Source of the DNA: Marsupella aquatica
Taxonomy: Eukaryota > Marchantiophyta
Length of the DNA stretch: 64,000 nt
Assembly: GCA_973895155.1 (NCBI GenBank)
Contig: OZ316897.1
Coordinates: forward strand, 18,414,001-18,478,000
Reading direction: 5' to 3'
Each line of letters starts with the position of its first letter. Positions within the stretch are counted from its first letter, which is position 1. The notes below the pieces were generated by a model. The model did no database searches. It saw nothing but the letters and a program-made list of their open reading frames with translations, and had not been told where the DNA came from. Shown here piece by piece: positions 60,046 to 64,000 of this stretch. The position numbers were made by a program, and so were the translations under genes.

Positions 60046-63000
60046 AAACGTGGTCCTCGTACAACATTGACCTACAAAGGCAGGACTCAGAAGCATTATA
60101 GTTATAGGAGGGGGAGGGCAAGTATTAAAGGGAAAGGGTACTAGAGGGAGTCACATGGATGAGAAAACAGGGAAAGGGAGGCTTGATTCTGGCCCCTTAC
60201 CGGCCCTCCTGTGCATAAATGGGAAGTGAGGAGCGATGATCTAGGAAGGTTTTGTCCCGGATTTTGTCTTCCTTGATCCTCAGTCCCCTTCAATCTCCCA
60301 CTTGAGTCTGATAGCTCTCTCACTTAGCTCTCTATATATTGATTCTCAATGACTAAAGACTTCATAATCGGGTTCATAATGCAATATCTTCACCTTTTAA
60401 TGTTGATGATGTCTTTTTTCACTTTGTACATTGTAATCTATTTTGTGCAAGTTTATTATTTTTAAAATTGTCTACATCTTTTATGCAACGATTGATGTGG
60501 GTCTTTATGCAGTGAAACTTAAATGTAACTTTAAACGCAACAACCTCTTTTGTGGAAAGACCTCTTTCGTGGAAAGTACTCCTTGCATAAAACAATGTGG
60601 CTTATTAGTGTCAATGTGCCAAACTTATATATCAGGATGTTGACTATTTTGAAAAATATTACACTGAAGAAGATATTTTCCATTCAATTCAAAATACCTT
60701 TGCGACGTTGGCAAGTACTCTCGGTATTAATATTAGCTAGGGTCAGGGCCACACCCGTATGTGTGGAGGGGGATTTGAGCCTCTGACCCCAAGCATTTCT
60801 TTCATTACTTGGACATTAAGATATTCTGATTGGGGTATTGTTGTCGGTTTCCACAAGAGAGGACCTTCAATGCTTGAATTGTTAACATAGTATATCCTCG
60901 TAAGGAATTCCGAAAGCTGCAGTAGTGAAAAATCCTGTCGGCTGCTCACCTATTTTGATGAGTTTATGCAATAGTTTATTGGGCATAGGTGGCCAACAAA
61001 AGATACTTGAGAATTCTCCAAGAGAATAGTCTCTTGTACGTGTCTTTTCTGTATGGCTTGATTAGGGGCGGGATTGGGGGCTTGCTAAGTTTTGTCCAAG
61101 GATGTTACTTGTGCTGCTTGTTCTTCTCAAGAGCGTCAACATATGTTGTGCTAGAACACAAACATGGCTGCTGGTAATTACCACTAGAACACAAGCATTG
61201 CTGCAGGAAGTCACAGTTATAGCTCAATCTGGAAGACTCCTGCCGTGGATTTGTTGCTTTCATAATCTACAAACCAAGAGTGTTTGTCCTGTTTGCATTA
61301 TTTAGTATCAGGTGCAAGAGATTCTAGTTAGTTGATTGTCAAGAATTGAAGTTGAATTCCCTTATTCTCCTAATTCTTACAGCCCATGAAGAAATTACTT
61401 GGACGAAAAGTAAGGATGGAGTCAAAAATAGGATTGAATGGATTTCCAGCACGACTCACGTTGACGCTCTCGAGGAAAATATGCAGCAGAAGGAAAATCT
61501 TTTGGCAGTGGCGGAAGAAGTGTCTGCCCCCGTTCCTGCGAGGCATAGCCTCTATCACCTTCCCCCATCTTTTAGATTTTTTTTTGTCTCTCCAGGACCG
61601 GAACAAAGAGCCGCCATTAGAACTCTTTGCTCACCTAATATATGCACGTTGATTCTCGTTGAAAATCTCAAAGCCTAATGGAACCGTGTATATCCAAATT
61701 CTTGTTACAGAGAGGTTTGTTGTTCGATCAAATCAGTAGCTTTTTTGAAGGAAAATGGGGTTTCGTTCTGTGGTGTATCATCTCATATAGCAGCCGGGAA
61801 GCCTTCAGCAGATAGTTACGTCAAATTACAAGTTTTCACGGATGGGAAATTTGTATGAGATGCAAACAAAATTTGAGATTTTTGGAAAAGCCAAGCAGGC
61901 TTGTGCTGTGAATTTTGTATCTTTCGAAGGAGAAGATTTTATCCTTTATCCCATCAATCTACTGACTGATTTCCAGTCTCCACCTTATTGGATTGGCATA
62001 ATGCTTTTCATATGCCTGGAATGATACGCTAACTACTTTTAAATGAATCTCAAGCTCTAACGAATCTTCTTCTTTGATTTGAATGTTATTAAAGCATGAA
62101 CTCACTCTTCTTCTGTAAATAAATTGCCATGCCGACAAATTAGTCTGACACACGCGACTGCAGCCCAAGGAAGGCCAAATCCATCTACCAGGGGACTGTT
62201 TCGTTGGGTCCCTACTTTAACCCTACAGAAGTGGGATGATGCTTTCTATAGAAAATGAGAATATGCCTTTCTCCACGAGGTCCTCTCAAGATTACTCTCC
62301 TTCAAAGCAACGGATCTGGACAATGTCTCCTGTTGACAATGACACCTCCAAAGATTCTTGAGAAACACAGTTCCTCAAACCCTTCGCGATCGCCGTCGTA
62401 CGTACTCGATCTCGCTCGTGCTCAACCTTCTTCAACTTTGAGCATGAGAGTTGTAATCAAGATGGCGAGGCTTCCAATAAGAGTTACCTGAACAAATGCA
62501 GAAACCTCTATACAAAGAGCCACTCTCCATATCTGTATTTGTTACATTACGAACTCTCAGCTGGGATGGCTAAAGGCCTGGATTATTTTCGATTTGATTC
62601 TACTTTCCAGAGCTATTTCATGTGGTCTGTACAGGGTTGTCGACAAGACAGTAGAATGAAATCTTTACTTGTAGTCACTTACCTCCAAGTTTGGGCATAT
62701 CATGCATGCAAGACTACTCTCAGGATGGATTCGGTTCCACGTACTGCAGTCTGGTTATCCCCGCCCCCAAGCAGATTCCCCGACGATTGAACGAGTTGTG
62801 GACATTAACTCGAATAATAGAAAATATCTTAACGCATAATTGAGGCTTCTGTTGCCCCCTATTCACATATATGGCCCTCGAGGTGCCCTACAAAAGCCTG
62901 GCTTTATTATTTACAAGTCCATCAAAGTTCTTGGACTCCTACAAATATCTGGAATGGTTAATTGCCCAAGCTAGGCGAAGTCTTGAGATCCAAATAAGGT

Positions 63001-63480
63001 AGTACAGCTAAGAGAATACCACTGCATGTACGTAGTCCTTGTGGAGGCTCCAAGTAACCCGGAAATGAACCAACCAAACATCTGTCAACGACTTTATATT
63101 TCTTGAATGCTATCAATACAACCTCATGCTGACTTACTTCAAGAGTTGACACGCCACACCTCTTAACTGCCTTGACCTGAATTGTGTAACAGTTCCCTTC
63201 TACTATTTGGTTGCTTCCGGGAATAATATCACTTTATATCCGTGGTTCCTGTTGAGAATTAATGTCATTCGAGCAGTCCGCATTGAAGAGGAAGGCTATA
63301 GAAGGTTGCAACGAGACAATTGATTTGATATAAAGTATGACAACTAAACTATTTAGTAGTACTGGCAGGTATACCCGACCACCTTTTATGATCGAAATGC
63401 TGCATCGACAAAGCCAATTTTATATCAATCTTTATGTGTTCTACAAAATTCGAAATCAGAGAATATTCTTCATAATACAT
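60046..63480. other. Intergenic DNA, no recognised gene
   Basis: CpG becomes frequent again after about 61 kb. Plus-strand frames at 61346-61678 and 62255-62491 are open but do not resemble a family I know. Confidence 0.3.
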
Positions 63481-63511
63481 ACATGATTGATATGTGTTCT
63501 TTTAGTCAAGC

Positions 63512-63745
63512 CTTAGGATGGAAACACACAAATATTGAGTTCAAATAATTGAATTGAAAATATCAATCATGACGAATATTGTCTGATTTTATCTCAGTCT
63601 TATGTGTTCTACAAATCTCCGATTAATGATTCCTTTCTCCTCGAACATGATTTAAAATATTTAATCATATTTGTCATGATACATGGTTGATATTTTCAAT
63701 CCAATTATTTGAACTCAACTTTTGTGTTTCCATCCTACGGTTTCA
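63512..63745. repeat. Inverted repeat (arms about 65-85 bp, loop about 75 bp), MITE-like
   Basis: The left arm (ttaggatggaaacacacaaa...gagttcaaataattgaattgaaaatatcaatcatg) is complementary to the right arm, whose reverse complement reads taggatggaaacacaaaagttgagttcaaataattggattg and on. Mismatches and one insertion are present. The interior is AT-rich without a coding frame. Flanking direct repeats of cttatgtgttctacaaa (near 63432 and 63600) suggest a more complex element. Confidence 0.75.
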
Positions 63746-64000
63746 CTAGAAGATATATTTACGATCCTGATCAGATACTTCCGCCTCGGGGACTTCGAAA
63801 AGTTATAGAAGGGAAGAGCGTTTACGGTTGCTAGCTAGCTGGACAAACTTGTGTCGTATCGAAGAAATTCAAAACTCCCTCAAGGTAAACTAGCTAAGAG
63901 TCATTCCTACCGCTGCTACCCCAAACTAGTTCGAGAGCTAGACCTCCACTATGATGAAGCTGACTTAGTCAGGATATTCGAGTTCACGTAATACATATCG

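Noticed and set aside
1-64000. tRNA and rRNA genes
   Set aside because: No convincing T-loop, acceptor pairing or rRNA signature was found by eye; a tRNA scan could still reveal one.

Overview
The window is nuclear DNA of a land plant. The evidence is three multi-exon plant-type genes with ordinary GT-AG introns, plant LINE and Ty1/copia remains, and no bacterial operon structure. Short introns (mostly 100-350 bp), plus an LRR receptor kinase and an SRPBCC protein that look divergent from flowering-plant members, suggest a non-seed plant such as a bryophyte. That placement is inference, not proof.

Layout. At 3.0-5.9 kb (+) lies a complete 9-exon NIPA9-type magnesium-transporter-like gene (332 aa). 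At 7.8-8.5 kb (-) is a 2-exon gene for a 149-aa Bet v 1/lachrymatory-factor-synthase-like SRPBCC protein. Its only intron is best explained as GC-AG, and its 5' flank is packed with 92-bp and 113-bp tandem repeats. At 17.3-25.4 kb (-) is a complete 19-exon leucine-rich-repeat receptor kinase of subfamily LRR-VIII-1 (HPCA1-like, 980 aa). Thirteen internal exons are joined at the same intron phase. At 41.7-47.1 kb (-) is a copy of the condensin gene SMC2 that is broken in three ways: a frameshift, a missing hinge-region segment and a missing C-terminal ATPase half.

Mobile DNA. A 4.1-kb decayed LINE (27.80-31.88 kb, -) is bounded by a 15-bp target duplication. A copia gag-protease-integrase fragment (54.2-57.0 kb, +) contains a 345-bp TG...CA insert with a 5-bp target duplication, which reads as a solo LTR. 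Inverted-repeat elements lie at 9.5, 47.9-48.5 and 63.5-63.7 kb. Short tandem duplications are frequent throughout.

By eye the window alternates between CpG-containing blocks (about 1.3-8.5, 10.3-12.6, 15.4-26.7, 37.6-47.9 and 61-64 kb) and CpG-poor blocks (about 12.6-15.4, 26.7-34.5 and 47.9-60.7 kb). The four genes lie in the former; the LINE, the copia remains and the 47.9-48.5 kb inverted repeat lie in the latter. The genes show no shared pathway: they look like independent loci separated by transposon-rich DNA. All exon boundaries were reconstructed by hand from reading frame, splice-site consensus and remembered family sequences; none was checked by RNA or database search.
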